DNA from: Rhodococcus sp. HNM0563
Lineage (GTDB): Bacteria; Actinomycetota; Actinomycetes; Mycobacteriales; Mycobacteriaceae
Assembly (NCBI RefSeq): GCF_012726195.1
Contig: NZ_JAASAF010000014.1
Span: 27,320-91,319 of the forward strand
Direction: 5' to 3'
Length of the DNA stretch: 64,000 nucleotides
Shown here: piece by piece, positions 51,985 through 61,795 of the stretch
Layout: the number at the start of each line of letters is the position of its first letter
Position numbering within the stretch: the first letter of the stretch is position 1
Program-made: the position numbers and the translations under genes
Notes under the pieces: model-generated
The model's input: the letters and a program-made list of their open reading frames with translations, nothing else
Database searches by the model: none
Told to the model about the DNA's origin: nothing

Positions 51985-52124
51985 CCTTCCTTGTCGTGGC
52001 GGGGAGCACACGCCGGGCTCCCCGGTGACAGACGGCCAGGGTGTGTCCGGACGGACAGAGTGTCGTACACGTGTGCGACAGTGGGCGCCGTCGATCGCAC
52101 CGTAGAGCTGAGAAAGGACGTGGC

Positions 52125-52910
52125 ATGCCGCCCCGTAGACGTGCGGACCATCTGACCGAGGAGCAACTCACGGAATTGAGCGCCGCCCTCGCGGAGGGGC
52201 GCCGCGCCACGGTATATCTCGTCGAGGGGATTTCCAGCCTGGGGATCGAACCGGGTACGTCGGCACGTGTCATCTCGATCGACGGGACCACGGTCACGAT
52301 CCGTCCCAAGGGGGTCAACGACGAGCTTCCCTTCGAAACCGACGAACTGCGTTTCACCCGGGACGTAGCGACGAAGACGCCGTCGAAACCGGCCGCTGCG
52401 AAACCGGCCGCTGCGAAACCGGCCGCTGCGACGAGAGCCCCCGCCCCGAAGTCCTCGACGACGCAAACTCCCGCAGCAACCACTCCGGTTGCGAAAACAG
52501 AACCCGCACGGCCCACTCCCCGGCCCGCAGTCAAGGAGAAGACCACAGTGAGCTCCCCTTCCGCGAATCCGCCGTCCGCGGCGGCCGCAGAGCCCGCGAA
52601 GCCCAAGGCCCCCGCCAAACGCAGCGCCAAGAAGCCCGCCGCACTCAGCATCACCGTCACGATCGACCCCGAGAACGACTGGACGGTCGCTGTCGCGCAG
52701 GGCACGCGGAAGATCGGGAAGCCCGCCGTGGTCGCGCCCGACGCCGTCGAACGCGCCGTCAAGGAACTCGGCGACGAGACTGCGATCGAGGCCGTGCACT
52801 CGGTGATCGACGAGGCACGCCGAACCGTGGAGGAACGCGTCGCGCAGTTGAGCCGCGAACTCGAAGAGGCGCGGAAAGCGCTCGAAAGCCTCGGTTCCAA
52901 CCCCGCATAG
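52125..52910 (+). CDS. DUF6319-like protein with Ala/Pro/Lys-rich linker
   Basis: 261 residues, ATG at 52125 after AAAGGACG. An N-terminal folded part (about 1-85) has LTEEQLTELSAALAEGRRAT and VRVISI-type strands (ARVISIDGTTVTIRP). A low-complexity Ala/Pro/Lys/Thr linker (about 86-175) follows, then a C-terminal part with SITVTIDPENDWTVAVAQGT and a helix-rich coiled-coil-like end VEERVAQLSRELEEARKALE. Likely the actinobacterial DUF6319 family. The function is unknown. The linker contains a perfect triple 15-bp repeat. Confidence 0.78.
   Translation: MPPRRRADHLTEEQLTELSAALAEGRRATVYLVEGISSLGIEPGTSARVISIDGTTVTIRPKGVNDELPFETDELRFTRDVATKTPSKPAAAKPAAAKPAAATRAPAPKSSTTQTPAATTPVAKTEPARPTPRPAVKEKTTVSSPSANPPSAAAAEPAKPKAPAKRSAKKPAALSITVTIDPENDWTVAVAQGTRKIGKPAVVAPDAVERAVKELGDETAIEAVHSVIDEARRTVEERVAQLSRELEEARKALESLGSNPA
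52386..52430 (+). repeat. Three perfect 15-bp tandem repeats inside the DUF6319-like gene
   Basis: AAACCGGCCGCTGCG is repeated three times without change, encoding three KPAAA units in the linker. Identity at third positions suggests recent slippage duplication; copy number may vary between strains. Confidence 0.9.
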
Positions 52911-52919
52911 TCCGTAATC

Positions 52920-52947
52920 CTCTAGTACTGTGACGGCGCTCTAGTAC
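52920..52947 (+). repeat. Direct repeat upstream of the protease gene
   Basis: CTCTAGTAC occurs at 52920-52928 and 52939-52947, 19 bp apart, shortly upstream of the secreted protease gene. Possible promoter or regulator site. Confidence 0.5.
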
Positions 52948-52950
52948 GCT

Positions 52951-52966
52951 GACCGCGGAAGCGGTC
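52951..52966 (+). terminator. Short hairpin downstream of the DUF6319-like gene
   Basis: GACCGC-GGAA-GCGGTC: a perfect 6-bp stem with a GGAA tetraloop, 40 bp after the stop. It could be a weak terminator or part of the protease leader. Confidence 0.4.
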
Positions 52967-52989
52967 GGGGCAGACCGCGTTGGAGGGGC

Positions 52990-53655
52990 ATGATGTTCAG
53001 AAAACTTGCTGTGGTATTCGCAACCGCGATTGCCCTGGTCGGCAGCGGTGCGGCGGTTGCCACGGCAGCCCCTTCCGCGGTCCTCGGCGGCGGATCGGGC
53101 ATCACGCTCGGCCACGGCGACGAGAGCATGTACGACTGCACGCTCACCACGATCGGGCACGACGCTGCCGGTCGGCTCGTCGGACTCACAGCCGCGCACT
53201 GCGGCGACCCAGGCATGACGGTCAAGTCCGAGCACAACATGGGCGCCGGAACACTGGGCCACATCGTCTCGACCAACGAGACCCTCGATTACGCGGTCAT
53301 CGAGTTCTACGGCGACAGGGTCACCCCGGTCAACCGCATCGGCAACGTGACCATCACCGGACTCGGAACCCCCGCCGGATTCCCGAACATCGCCTGCAAG
53401 GAAGGCCGCACCACCGGCAACACGTGCGGCATTGTGTGGGGCGACATCTTCGGTGCGCAGGAAACATGGACCCAGGTCTGTGTCATCGAGGGCGATTCGG
53501 GTGCGCCGCTTGTCGTCGGTACCACCCTGGTCGCGATGGTCAACGCCTACCTGCTGGCACCGTGCGTCGGTCCCGAGGTCGGCACGAACATCGATGTGAT
53601 CATGGCCGACATCGATGCGCGCGGCAGCGTTGGAGCAGGGTTCCGGCCGATCTGA
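52990..53655 (+). CDS. Secreted trypsin-like serine protease (family S1)
   Basis: 221 residues. The N-terminus MMFRKLAVVFATAIALVGSG followed by AAVATAAP is a signal peptide, cleavage near residue 27. Catalytic triad: His70 in TAAHC, Asp100 in LDYAVIEF, Ser170 in EGDSGAP. Cysteines at 50/71, 136/146 and 164/193 can form disulfides. The layout resembles short alpha-lytic/streptogrisin-like proteases, but without a visible propeptide. GGAGGGGC precedes the start; a second ATG at 52993 is possible. Confidence 0.9.
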   Translation: MMFRKLAVVFATAIALVGSGAAVATAAPSAVLGGGSGITLGHGDESMYDCTLTTIGHDAAGRLVGLTAAHCGDPGMTVKSEHNMGAGTLGHIVSTNETLDYAVIEFYGDRVTPVNRIGNVTITGLGTPAGFPNIACKEGRTTGNTCGIVWGDIFGAQETWTQVCVIEGDSGAPLVVGTTLVAMVNAYLLAPCVGPEVGTNIDVIMADIDARGSVGAGFRPI

Positions 53656-53662
53656 CCGGAGG

Positions 53663-55381
53663 TCATCCGCACACAGCGCCCTGTGACGCGGACCCGACGA
53701 GTTTCGTGTACTTCGCCAGCACCCCCTTGGTGTAGCGCGGCGGCAGTGGCTTCCAGTCCTGCCGCCGCTCCGCCATTTCAGCGTCCTCGACGAGGACATC
53801 GAGCAGGCCGTTCGCCACATCCAGCTTGATCCGGTCGCCGTCGCGCACGAACGCGATGGGGCCGCCGTCGACGGCCTCCGGCGCGACATGTCCGACGCAA
53901 AGGCCCGTGGTGCCGCCCGAGAATCGGCCGTCGGTGAGCAGCAGGACATCCTTGCCGAGACCGGCGCCCTTGATGGCGCCGGTGATCGCGAGCATCTCGC
54001 GCATCCCCGGGCCACCCTTGGGACCTTCGTATCGAATGACGACCACGTCGCCTGCGGTGATGGTGCCGTCCTCGAGGGCGTCCATCGCCGCTCGCTCGCG
54101 TTCGAAGACCCTCGCGGTGCCTTCGAAAACGGACTCGTCGAAACCCGCGGACTTCACCACTGCGCCTCCCGGCGCGAGGGATCCGCGCAGGATCGTGATG
54201 CCACCGGTGGGATGGATGGGATCGCTCAGCGCACGCAGCACCTTCCCATCGGGATCGGGCGGGGCGATCCCCGCAAGATTCTCCGCGACGGTCGCGCCGG
54301 TGACCGTGAGGCAGTCGCCGTGCAGAAGACCGGCGTCGAGTAGAGCTTTCATGATGACCGGAACGCCACCGATGTGGTCGACGTCCTTCATGACGTGCCG
54401 ACCGAAGGGTTTGACGTCGGCGAGGTGGGGGACACGCGCGCCGACCCGCACGAAATCGTCGAGTGTGAGATCGACGTCGGCTTCGTGAGCGATCGCCAGC
54501 AGATGCAGCACCGCATTGGTGGATCCGCCGAAAGCCATCACCACCGCGATCGCGTTCTCGAACGCTTCCTTGCTGAGGATGTCGGATGCGGTGATGCCGC
54601 GGCGCAGCATCTCGACGACGGCCTGTCCGCTGCGGCGTGCGAATCCGTCGCGACGACGGTCGGTGGCCGGTGGCGACGCGCTACCGGGCAGCGACATACC
54701 GAGCGCTTCCGCGGCGCTGGCCATGGTGTTGGCCGTGTACATGCCGCCGCACGCGCCCTCGCCGGGGCAGATCGCGCGCTCGATTGCACCGAGATCCTCT
54801 TCGGACATCAGTCCGCGCGCGCACGCACCGACCGCTTCGAACGCGTCGATGATCGTCACATCGCGTTCTGTGCCGTCGGACAGTTTCGCGATGCCGGGCA
54901 GAATCGATCCCGCATACAGGAACACCGACGCGAGGTCGAGCCGCGCAGCGGCCATGAGCATTCCGGGCAGCGACTTGTCGCACCCGGCGAGCAGCACCGA
55001 ACCGTCGAGTCGCTCGGCCTGCATGACCGTCTCCACGCTGTCGGCGATGACCTCGCGGGAGACGAGGGAGAAGTGCATACCCTCGTGGCCCATCGAAATA
55101 CCGTCCGAGACGGAGATGGTGCCGAACTCGAGCGGGTATCCACCTGCCGCGTGCACACCGTCCTTCACGGATTGTGCGAGACGGTCCAGCGACAGGTTGC
55201 ACGGTGTGATCTCGTTCCACGACGACGCGACCCCGATCTGGGGTTTGGCCCAGTCGTCGTCGCCCATCCCGACGGCACGCAGCATTCCGCGTGACGCGGT
55301 CTTCTCCATGCCGTCGGTGACGTCGCGGCTGCGGGGCTTGATGTCTATGTCGATGTCTATGTCGGCGGGCCGGTCGTTCAT
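53663..55381 (-). CDS. ilvD: Dihydroxy-acid dehydratase
   Basis: 572 residues. Converts dihydroxy-acids to 2-keto acids in valine, leucine and isoleucine synthesis; Fe-S enzyme. Seen: TPCNLSLD, the Fe-S cysteines in [11 protein letters not shown] and [45 protein letters not shown] and the C-terminal [19 protein letters not shown]. The N-terminus contains a run of alternating Asp-Ile (residues about 7-14), an oddity not part of the fold. The start overlaps the upstream gene by 4 bp. Confidence 0.95.
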   Translation of the reverse strand: MNDRPADIDIDIDIKPRSRDVTDGMEKTASRGMLRAVGMGDDDWAKPQIGVASSWNEITPCNLSLDRLAQSVKDGVHAAGGYPLEFGTISVSDGISMGHEGMHFSLVSREVIADSVETVMQAERLDGSVLLAGCDKSLPGMLMAAARLDLASVFLYAGSILPGIAKLSDGTERDVTIIDAFEAVGACARGLMSEEDLGAIERAICPGEGACGGMYTANTMASAAEALGMSLPGSASPPATDRRRDGFARRSGQAVVEMLRRGITASDILSKEAFENAIAVVMAFGGSTNAVLHLLAIAHEADVDLTLDDFVRVGARVPHLADVKPFGRHVMKDVDHIGGVPVIMKALLDAGLLHGDCLTVTGATVAENLAGIAPPDPDGKVLRALSDPIHPTGGITILRGSLAPGGAVVKSAGFDESVFEGTARVFERERAAMDALEDGTITAGDVVVIRYEGPKGGPGMREMLAITGAIKGAGLGKDVLLLTDGRFSGGTTGLCVGHVAPEAVDGGPIAFVRDGDRIKLDVANGLLDVLVEDAEMAERRQDWKPLPPRYTKGVLAKYTKLVGSASQGAVCG

Positions 55382-55950
55382 GACGCTCCTCCGGTTCGGG
55401 GGTCGCGACCGGTGAGGGCGATCAGCCGGTCCTGTACGGGGGCGTCGTCGGGAATCTGCACGGGTGGCCCGAACAATCCGCTCGATGCGAGTACGTCGCG
55501 CTGAGATTGCAGGTCGGTCCACACAGCGTCCACCAATCCGGGGTTCAGGCGGTCGCCGTCACCGACCGCACGTGCCAGATCCCAGGTGTGTACAGCGATG
55601 TCGCTGACCTGTTGTTTGAGATAGTCGAGACACGACACGGTGCCGTACGAGAGGTGTACGGGCTTGTCGAGCGGGGTGGCAGCCCACGCTGCGGTGGCCT
55701 CTTCCGCGTAGCGGTGCCATTCTGCGGCGAGGTCGTCGCGGATCGGTTCGAGCTTGGCTTCCGCGTCTGCGACGGTGTGCCCTTCCAGGATGGGCGCGAC
55801 CCAACGCTGTTCGTCGACCATGTGTCGCACGAGGTCGGCGACATTCCACTCCGTGTCGGGCGTGGGCGCCGTCCAGTCTGTGATGTGGGCGAGGCGCGTG
55901 TCGAATTCTCGTCGGGCAGTGAGCTGAAGGTCGAGCCAGTCGATCGCCAT
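55378..55950 (-). CDS. TIGR03086/DinB-like metal-binding protein (mycothiol-enzyme family)
   Basis: 190 residues, four-helix bundle type. Seen: [20 protein letters not shown] (His as a likely metal ligand), [20 protein letters not shown] (second His), and a C-terminal [15 protein letters not shown] motif, which is the TIGR03086 ending. Relatives are mycothiol-dependent maleylpyruvate isomerases and other DinB enzymes. Its stop overlaps the ilvD start by 4 bp, so ilvD may be coupled to it. Substrate unknown. Confidence 0.87.
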   Translation of the reverse strand: MAIDWLDLQLTARREFDTRLAHITDWTAPTPDTEWNVADLVRHMVDEQRWVAPILEGHTVADAEAKLEPIRDDLAAEWHRYAEEATAAWAATPLDKPVHLSYGTVSCLDYLKQQVSDIAVHTWDLARAVGDGDRLNPGLVDAVWTDLQSQRDVLASSGLFGPPVQIPDDAPVQDRLIALTGRDPRTGGAS

Positions 55951-56084
55951 GGGACCAGCGTAGGCGCGGCACAGTTGCGATCATGGTGATTCGGAATCCT
56001 GCGATGCGCGGCGATGTGCGGAAGGATCGATCGGCGTGCCGTGCGCGAAGGCACGAGTGCCGCCGACCTGAGGAGAATCCGCCG

Positions 56085-57080
56085 ATGACCGTTCCCGCCG
56101 TCGAACTCGCCCCCGGGCTCACCGTCAGTGCGCAGGGCTACGGAGCGATGTCCGTCGCTCCTGTCTACGGGGAGGTCGATCCTGCGGACGCGCTCGCGAC
56201 GCTTCATCACGCGGTCGACATCGGAGTCACCTTCATCGACACCGCTGATATCTACGGCAGCGGACTGAGCGAGCAGGTAGTCGGGAAGTTGCTGGGTACG
56301 CGTCGCACCGAGGTGCAATTGGCCACGAAGTTCGGACTCGTCGGAAACCCGGCAACCGGAAATCGGGGGATCAACGGGCGTCCCGACTATGTGCATGAGG
56401 CAATCGACGAATCGCTCCAGCGGCTCGGTGTGGATGTAGTGGATCTGTACTACCTGCACCGCGTCGACCCCGAGGTCCCGATCGAGGAAACGGTGGGCGC
56501 GATGGCCGAGCTCGTGAAAGCCGGGAAGGTGCGCCACCTCGGCCTGTCCGAAGCGACCGGTGACGAGCTGCGACGTGCGCACGCTGTGCATCCGATCGCC
56601 GCGATCCAGTCGGAGTGGAGCATCGTCTCGCGCGATGTGGAACGCAATGTGGTGCCGACTGCTGCTGAGCTCGGTATCGGTTTTGTTCCGTTCTCCCCGG
56701 TCAGTCGAGGTTTGCTGACCGACGCGTTCGCGCCGGGGCAGCTCGGAGACGGCGACCTTCGTCATCGGTTCCCGCGTTTCGACGCAGAGGCGCTTCCGAA
56801 GAATCTCGAATTGCGGGCGAAGGTACGCGCCGTCGCCGATGAAGCAGGCGCCACCGTCGCGCAGGTCGCGCTGGCGTGGCTCGACGCGAAGGCTCGTGTT
56901 TTCGGTCTGCCGTCGGTCTCGATTCCCGGTACCCGTTTTGCTGCGCGCGTCACAGAGAACGCAGGCGCTGTGGACGTGGTGCTGTCGGACGAGCAGCTCG
57001 GGCGCCTCGACGCACTTGCCGGTGAGGTGGTCGGCGAGCGGGCTTCCGACCCGACGTGGGTGTCGCTCGGACGAGAGTAG
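56085..57080 (+). CDS. Aldo/keto reductase
   Basis: 331 residues, ATG at 56085 preceded by AGGAG. NADPH-dependent TIM-barrel reductase. Catalytic tetrad: Asp and Tyr in TFIDTADIYGSG, Lys in ATKFGLVG, His in YYLHRVDPEVPIEET. IQSEWSIVSRD and FVPFSPVSRGLL match the YghZ/AKR13-like group that acts on aldehydes. No linked pathway. It is divergent from the TIGR03086 gene. Confidence 0.92.
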   Translation: MTVPAVELAPGLTVSAQGYGAMSVAPVYGEVDPADALATLHHAVDIGVTFIDTADIYGSGLSEQVVGKLLGTRRTEVQLATKFGLVGNPATGNRGINGRPDYVHEAIDESLQRLGVDVVDLYYLHRVDPEVPIEETVGAMAELVKAGKVRHLGLSEATGDELRRAHAVHPIAAIQSEWSIVSRDVERNVVPTAAELGIGFVPFSPVSRGLLTDAFAPGQLGDGDLRHRFPRFDAEALPKNLELRAKVRAVADEAGATVAQVALAWLDAKARVFGLPSVSIPGTRFAARVTENAGAVDVVLSDEQLGRLDALAGEVVGERASDPTWVSLGRE

Positions 57081-57120
57081 TTAACCGACCTAACGAACTC
57101 TGGCGTATCGTGTATATCCC

Positions 57121-58461
57121 ATGAGGTCATGGCTGGTCTGGGGTGTCGGGGTCTTCGCCTACCTGGTCGCGGTCCTGCACCGCACGACATTCGGTGTTTC
57201 GGGCCTGGCCGCGACCGAGCGCTTCGACATCTCCCCGTCCGTGTTGTCCGGGTTCGTGGTGTTGCAGCTCATCGTCTACGCGGGCATGCAGATTCCCGCC
57301 GGAGTTCTGCTGGACCGATTCGGGTCGCGCAAGATCATCGCGTTGGGTGCCGCCATCATGGCGGTGGCCCAGTTCGTGCTCGCTGTCACCGACTCGTTGC
57401 CCATCGCGTACGCCGGTCGTGTGTTCGTCGGAGTCGGTGACGCTCTCACGTTCATCTCGGTGCTGAGGCTGGTCCCGGTGTGGTTCGCTCCGCGCCGGGT
57501 TCCGGTGGTGTCGCAGTTGACGGGCATCCTCGGGCAACTCGGACAGGTGCTGTCGGCTGTTCCGTTCGTGCTCATCCTGTCCGGACAGGGATGGACCGCT
57601 GCCTACGCCAGCGCCGCGGCGTTGGGGGTCCTCGCCTGCGTCCTCGTGGTCGCGGTCGTACGGAACGCTCCGACCGGGGAACACCCGGAGGTCCCGGCCG
57701 CGGGACTGCGCAACGTGCTCGGTCAGATCGGCGGCGTGTGGCGTCGACCGGGGACACGCCTGGGGTTCTTCACCCACATGGGCACCCAGTTCTCGGTGAC
57801 TACGTTCGCCCTGATGTGGGGTGTGCCGTACCTCGAATCCGCGCAGGGCCTGTCGGCCGCGGCAGCCGGCTCGATGCTCACGGTCTCGGTCGCCACCGCG
57901 ATCGCGGCCGGCCCGATTCTCGGCATTCTCACCGGCCGCTTCCCGAACCACCGATCCTGGCTCGTGCTGTCGATCATCATCGCGTGCGCGACCGCGTGGA
58001 CGATCGTGCTCGCCTTGCCAGGGCCCGCGCCGATCTGGCTGCTGGTGCTGCTCATCATCGTTATCTCTGTCGGCGGCCCGGGGTCGATGGTCGGATTCGA
58101 CTACGCACGCACGTTCAACCCGTCGACTGCGCTCGGGACCGCGCAGGGCATCGTCAACATCGGGGGCTTCCTCGCGACGCTGCTGGTCGTCCAGACGATG
58201 GGTGTACTGCTCGACGCGTTCGGCGGCTACGGCTTCGATTCGTTCCGGGTCGCGTGGCTCGCGCAGTATCCGATCTGGGTGATCGCACTCGCTGGAGTGC
58301 TGATCACACGCAAGAAAGCGAGACGTGAAGCGGGTGTGCATCCGCGCACATTGCGTGAGGTGCTGCGGCGACGGGAAGTCACTCGCCGCGAACAGCTGGC
58401 AGACTCGATGGCGGAACACATCGAGGAGGAACCGAGTGACAACGACGGTGGACGGCCCTGA
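57121..58461 (+). CDS. MFS transporter
   Basis: 446 residues, 12 helices. Motif A PAGVLLDRFGSRKIIALGAA in the first half, FVGVGDALTFISVLRLVPVWF, and in the second half GILTGRFPNHRSWL. The C-terminus is long and charged (about 45 residues). It starts 40 bp after the aldo/keto reductase. The last 26 bp overlap the alarmone synthetase gene, so they are co-transcribed. Substrate unknown. Confidence 0.87.
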   Translation: MRSWLVWGVGVFAYLVAVLHRTTFGVSGLAATERFDISPSVLSGFVVLQLIVYAGMQIPAGVLLDRFGSRKIIALGAAIMAVAQFVLAVTDSLPIAYAGRVFVGVGDALTFISVLRLVPVWFAPRRVPVVSQLTGILGQLGQVLSAVPFVLILSGQGWTAAYASAAALGVLACVLVVAVVRNAPTGEHPEVPAAGLRNVLGQIGGVWRRPGTRLGFFTHMGTQFSVTTFALMWGVPYLESAQGLSAAAAGSMLTVSVATAIAAGPILGILTGRFPNHRSWLVLSIIIACATAWTIVLALPGPAPIWLLVLLIIVISVGGPGSMVGFDYARTFNPSTALGTAQGIVNIGGFLATLLVVQTMGVLLDAFGGYGFDSFRVAWLAQYPIWVIALAGVLITRKKARREAGVHPRTLREVLRRREVTRREQLADSMAEHIEEEPSDNDGGRP

Positions 58462-59137
58462 ACAGGGCGTGCCCCTACCCGACGAGCCGGAGGATGACTC
58501 CGCTCGTCCTCTGGCATCGCTGCAGGATCTGAAGAACGAACTCACTCGGTTTCTCATGGTCTACAAGTTCGGCATCGACGAGATGATGACCAAGATCAAC
58601 ATCTTGCGCGACGAGTTCACCTACGCCCGCGACTACAACCCGATCGAGCACGTGAAGTCGCGACTCAAGTCGCCCGAGTCGATCATTGCGAAGGCACGTC
58701 GCAAGGGTGCTCCCCAGACGCTCGAAGGCGTGCGTGAGCACGTCCGCGACATCGCCGGCATTCGCATCACGTGCAGCTTCACGTCGGACGTCTACCGCAT
58801 CATGGACATGATCACGCGACAGGGCGACGTCGGCGTGGTCGAGATCGAGGACTACATCGCCCGGCCCAAACCGAACGGCTATCGCAGTGTCCACGTGATC
58901 GTCGAGATCCCCGTGTTCATGTCCGACCGCATGGAGTCGGTCTACGTCGAACTTCAGATCCGCACGGTCGCGATGGACTTCTGGGCAAGTCTCGAGCACA
59001 AGATCTACTACAAGCACGACCGCGCGGTGCCGGATGCACTGCGTGAGGAACTCCGTGTTGCTGCTGAAACCGCCCGTGACCTCGACGTGAAGATGGAGGC
59101 GCTGCACGACCGGGTGCATGGGGACGCCGCCAGCTGA
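58436..59137 (+). CDS. Small alarmone synthetase, GTP pyrophosphokinase (RelQ/YjbM-like)
   Basis: 233 residues, GTG at 58436 preceded by GAGGAGGAA. Makes (p)ppGpp from ATP and GDP/GTP under stress. Seen: VREHVRDIAGIRITCSFTSD, KPNGYRSVHVIV, and the synthetase motif VELQIRTVAMDFWASLEHKI. No hydrolase or ACT/TGS domains, so it is a single-domain synthetase. The gene overlaps the MFS gene by 26 bp and its stop codon touches the convergent clp gene stop. Confidence 0.92.
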   Translation: MTTTVDGPEQGVPLPDEPEDDSARPLASLQDLKNELTRFLMVYKFGIDEMMTKINILRDEFTYARDYNPIEHVKSRLKSPESIIAKARRKGAPQTLEGVREHVRDIAGIRITCSFTSDVYRIMDMITRQGDVGVVEIEDYIARPKPNGYRSVHVIVEIPVFMSDRMESVYVELQIRTVAMDFWASLEHKIYYKHDRAVPDALREELRVAAETARDLDVKMEALHDRVHGDAAS

Positions 59138-61603
59138 TCAATCCGCCGCCGATGAGTCGCCCTCGGGATCTTGCTGCTCGTCTCCACCGGTGACCGCCTC
59201 GAGAACCAGACCATCAGGACCGGTGTCGACTCGCACCGTGTCTCCCGCGCCGAGCGTTCCCGCAAGCAGCAGGTTCGACAGCCTGTTGTCGAGTTGCTTC
59301 TGGATGGTTCGCCGCAATGGACGAGCACCGAACTCCGGTGCGAAACCGGTGTCCACCAGCCAGTCGACCGCGCTCTCAGTGATGTCCAGTTCGACGTCCT
59401 GGGCTCGCAACCGTCGCCGGGTTCCGTCGAGGATCAGGTCGACTATCTCGCGCAACTGCGCCTTGTCGAGCCGGTGGAACACCACCGTCTCATCGATACG
59501 GTTGAGGAACTCGGGCCGGAAATGGGAGTGCAGTCGCTCCATCAGCTTCGAGGTCAGGGTCTCGATGTCGCCGCTGGTGTCGGCCAGGATGAGGTCGGAC
59601 CCGATATTGCTGGTGAGAATGACAATGGTGTTCTTGAAATCCACTGTGCGGCCTTGAGCATCGGTGACGTGGCCGTCGTCGAGGAGCTGGAGAAGCACGT
59701 TGAACACATCGGTGTGCGCCTTCTCGATCTCGTCGAACAGAACCACCGAGTACGGCTGGCGGCGAACCTTGTCCGTGAGCTGCCCTGCCTCCTCGTACCC
59801 GACGTAGCCCGGGGGAGCCCCGACCAGGCGGGAGACGGTGTGCTTCTCCTGGAATTCGCTCATATCGAAGCGAATCATCCGGTCCTCATCACCGAACACG
59901 GCCGCGGCAAGTGCCTTCGCGAGTTCGGTCTTGCCGACCCCGGTGGGGCCGAGGAACAGGAACGAGCCGATCGGCCTGTTCGGGTCGGACAGGCCCGAGC
60001 GCGCCCTTCGCACCGCTTCGGCCACTGCTGAGACTGCTTGTTCCTGCCCGACCACGCGAGCGTGGAGCACGTCCTCGAGGTCCAGGAGCCGTTGGCGTTC
60101 TTCTGCCGTCAGTTCGGAGACCGGGATGCCGGTCTGTCGCGAGATCACTTCGGCAATGTCGACGACTTCGACCTGCGGTGTCGACGCCGAGCCGCTCGAT
60201 CCGACGCGCTCTTCGAGGGCGGCGATCTCGTCCTTCAACTCGCCGGCTTTGGCGTAGTCCTCGGCAGCGACTGCAGTGTCCTTCTCCCGCTCGAGGCGCG
60301 CCAGTTCTTCCTCTTGCGAACGGGTGTCCGCATCGGGCGTTTTGGTGCGTAGACGCACTCGAGCCCCGGCTTGATCGACCAGATCGATCGCTTTGTCGGG
60401 CATGAAACGGTCGGTGATGTAGCGGTCGGACAGTTCGGCTGCAGCCACCAGTGACTCGTCGGTGTAGTGCACCTGATGGTGTTCCTCGTAGACATCGATC
60501 AGTCCGCGCAGAATCTCGATGGTGTCGTCCACCGACGGCTCGGACACCATCACCGGCTGGAACCGCCGTTCGAGCGCCGCGTCCTTCTCGATGTAGCGGC
60601 GGTACTCGTCGATCGTGGTCGCGCCGACCGCGTGCAACTCTCCGCGCGCGAGGGCCGGCTTGAGGAGATTGCCTGCATCCATCGAACCTTCGCCACCACT
60701 GCCCGCGCCGACGATCGTGTGCAACTCGTCGATGAAGAGAATCAGCTCGTCGGAGTGTTCGCGAACCTCGTCGAGGATCTTCGTCAACCGCTCCTCGAAT
60801 TCGCCGCGATACTTGCTCCCCGCGACCAGCGAACCTACGTCGAGCGCGACGACGCGCCGATCGGCCAATGTCGACGGCACGTCCCCATTGACGATTCGTT
60901 GCGCCAAACCCTCGACGATCGCGGTCTTGCCCACGCCGGGATCACCGATCAGGACCGGATTGTTCTTGCGACGACGGGACAGGATCTCGACGGTCTGCGC
61001 GATCTCGTCGGCGCGCCCGACCACAGGGTCGACGTTGCCCGCACGCGCCTCAGCGGTCAGGTCTCGGCCGTACTCGTCGAGTGTGGGGGTAGTGCTCTGC
61101 GATGTGTCGCGCCGACCACCGGTATCGAGTTTGGCGCCGGCCAGCGCATGAGCAGCCGGGTTCTCGCTGTTCGCCGCAATTCCGTAGAGGATGTGCTCGG
61201 GACCGATGTAGCTGATACCCGACTGTCCCGCCTGCTGCTGGGCAACCCGCAGTGCACGCTTGGTCGCAGGACTCAGCGTCACCTGCTCGCCCTCGTTGCC
61301 TTCGCCACCGGCGACGGAGCGCATCTGTTCTGCGACCGCATCGGGATCCAGCCCCAGACCACTGATCACACCGCGGGTCGGGTCGTTGAGCGTGGCGGCA
61401 TACAGGAGATGTTCGGGGGTCAGCTCCGCGCTACCCCATGCCGTGGCTGCCTTCCTGGCCTCGGCGACGAGCTGCTTGGCATCGTCGTTGAGCAACCGGC
61501 TCAGGTCCACCCGTTGTACCTGCGGTTGGCGGAGTCCGCCGGAGCTGAAGAATCGGTCGAAGATGTCGTCGAACGGATCGCGAGAAAGCCAGTTGTCTGT
61601 CAT
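59138..61603 (-). CDS. ClpB/ClpC-like AAA+ unfoldase
   Basis: 821 residues, start at 61603 with GTGGAG. Clp N-domain repeats (about 35-155), Walker A GDPGVGKT (220-227), Walker [11 protein letters not shown], a UVR motif in the middle (about 433-468), second Walker A GPTGVGKT (552-559) and [11 protein letters not shown]. The UVR motif is ClpC-like, but I see no LGF/IGF ClpP-docking loop after [13 protein letters not shown], so it may act as a disaggregase rather than feed ClpP. An acidic, Phe-rich N-terminus precedes the N-domain. Confidence 0.9.
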   Translation of the reverse strand: MTDNWLSRDPFDDIFDRFFSSGGLRQPQVQRVDLSRLLNDDAKQLVAEARKAATAWGSAELTPEHLLYAATLNDPTRGVISGLGLDPDAVAEQMRSVAGGEGNEGEQVTLSPATKRALRVAQQQAGQSGISYIGPEHILYGIAANSENPAAHALAGAKLDTGGRRDTSQSTTPTLDEYGRDLTAEARAGNVDPVVGRADEIAQTVEILSRRRKNNPVLIGDPGVGKTAIVEGLAQRIVNGDVPSTLADRRVVALDVGSLVAGSKYRGEFEERLTKILDEVREHSDELILFIDELHTIVGAGSGGEGSMDAGNLLKPALARGELHAVGATTIDEYRRYIEKDAALERRFQPVMVSEPSVDDTIEILRGLIDVYEEHHQVHYTDESLVAAAELSDRYITDRFMPDKAIDLVDQAGARVRLRTKTPDADTRSQEEELARLEREKDTAVAAEDYAKAGELKDEIAALEERVGSSGSASTPQVEVVDIAEVISRQTGIPVSELTAEERQRLLDLEDVLHARVVGQEQAVSAVAEAVRRARSGLSDPNRPIGSFLFLGPTGVGKTELAKALAAAVFGDEDRMIRFDMSEFQEKHTVSRLVGAPPGYVGYEEAGQLTDKVRRQPYSVVLFDEIEKAHTDVFNVLLQLLDDGHVTDAQGRTVDFKNTIVILTSNIGSDLILADTSGDIETLTSKLMERLHSHFRPEFLNRIDETVVFHRLDKAQLREIVDLILDGTRRRLRAQDVELDITESAVDWLVDTGFAPEFGARPLRRTIQKQLDNRLSNLLLAGTLGAGDTVRVDTGPDGLVLEAVTGGDEQQDPEGDSSAAD

Positions 61604-61795
61604 TGTCACTCCACGGGGTTGACCTGAACATCGGTTTCCGCAGGAGGCCCGGCACGCACCTACGTTGCGGCACACATCATTTGCGGATACGTGCTTCACC
61701 GCGCCGACAACAGATGCGTGTCGACCAATGAGTTCGATCGTAGCCCCCGAACCTACGATTTGTGTGCGGGTCGGCGGATCCGGGCGAGACCCGAT

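Noticed and set aside
53888..55415. Several plus-strand frames opposite ilvD
   Set aside because: They are shadows of ilvD with no motifs, and the ilvD motifs on the minus strand are unambiguous.
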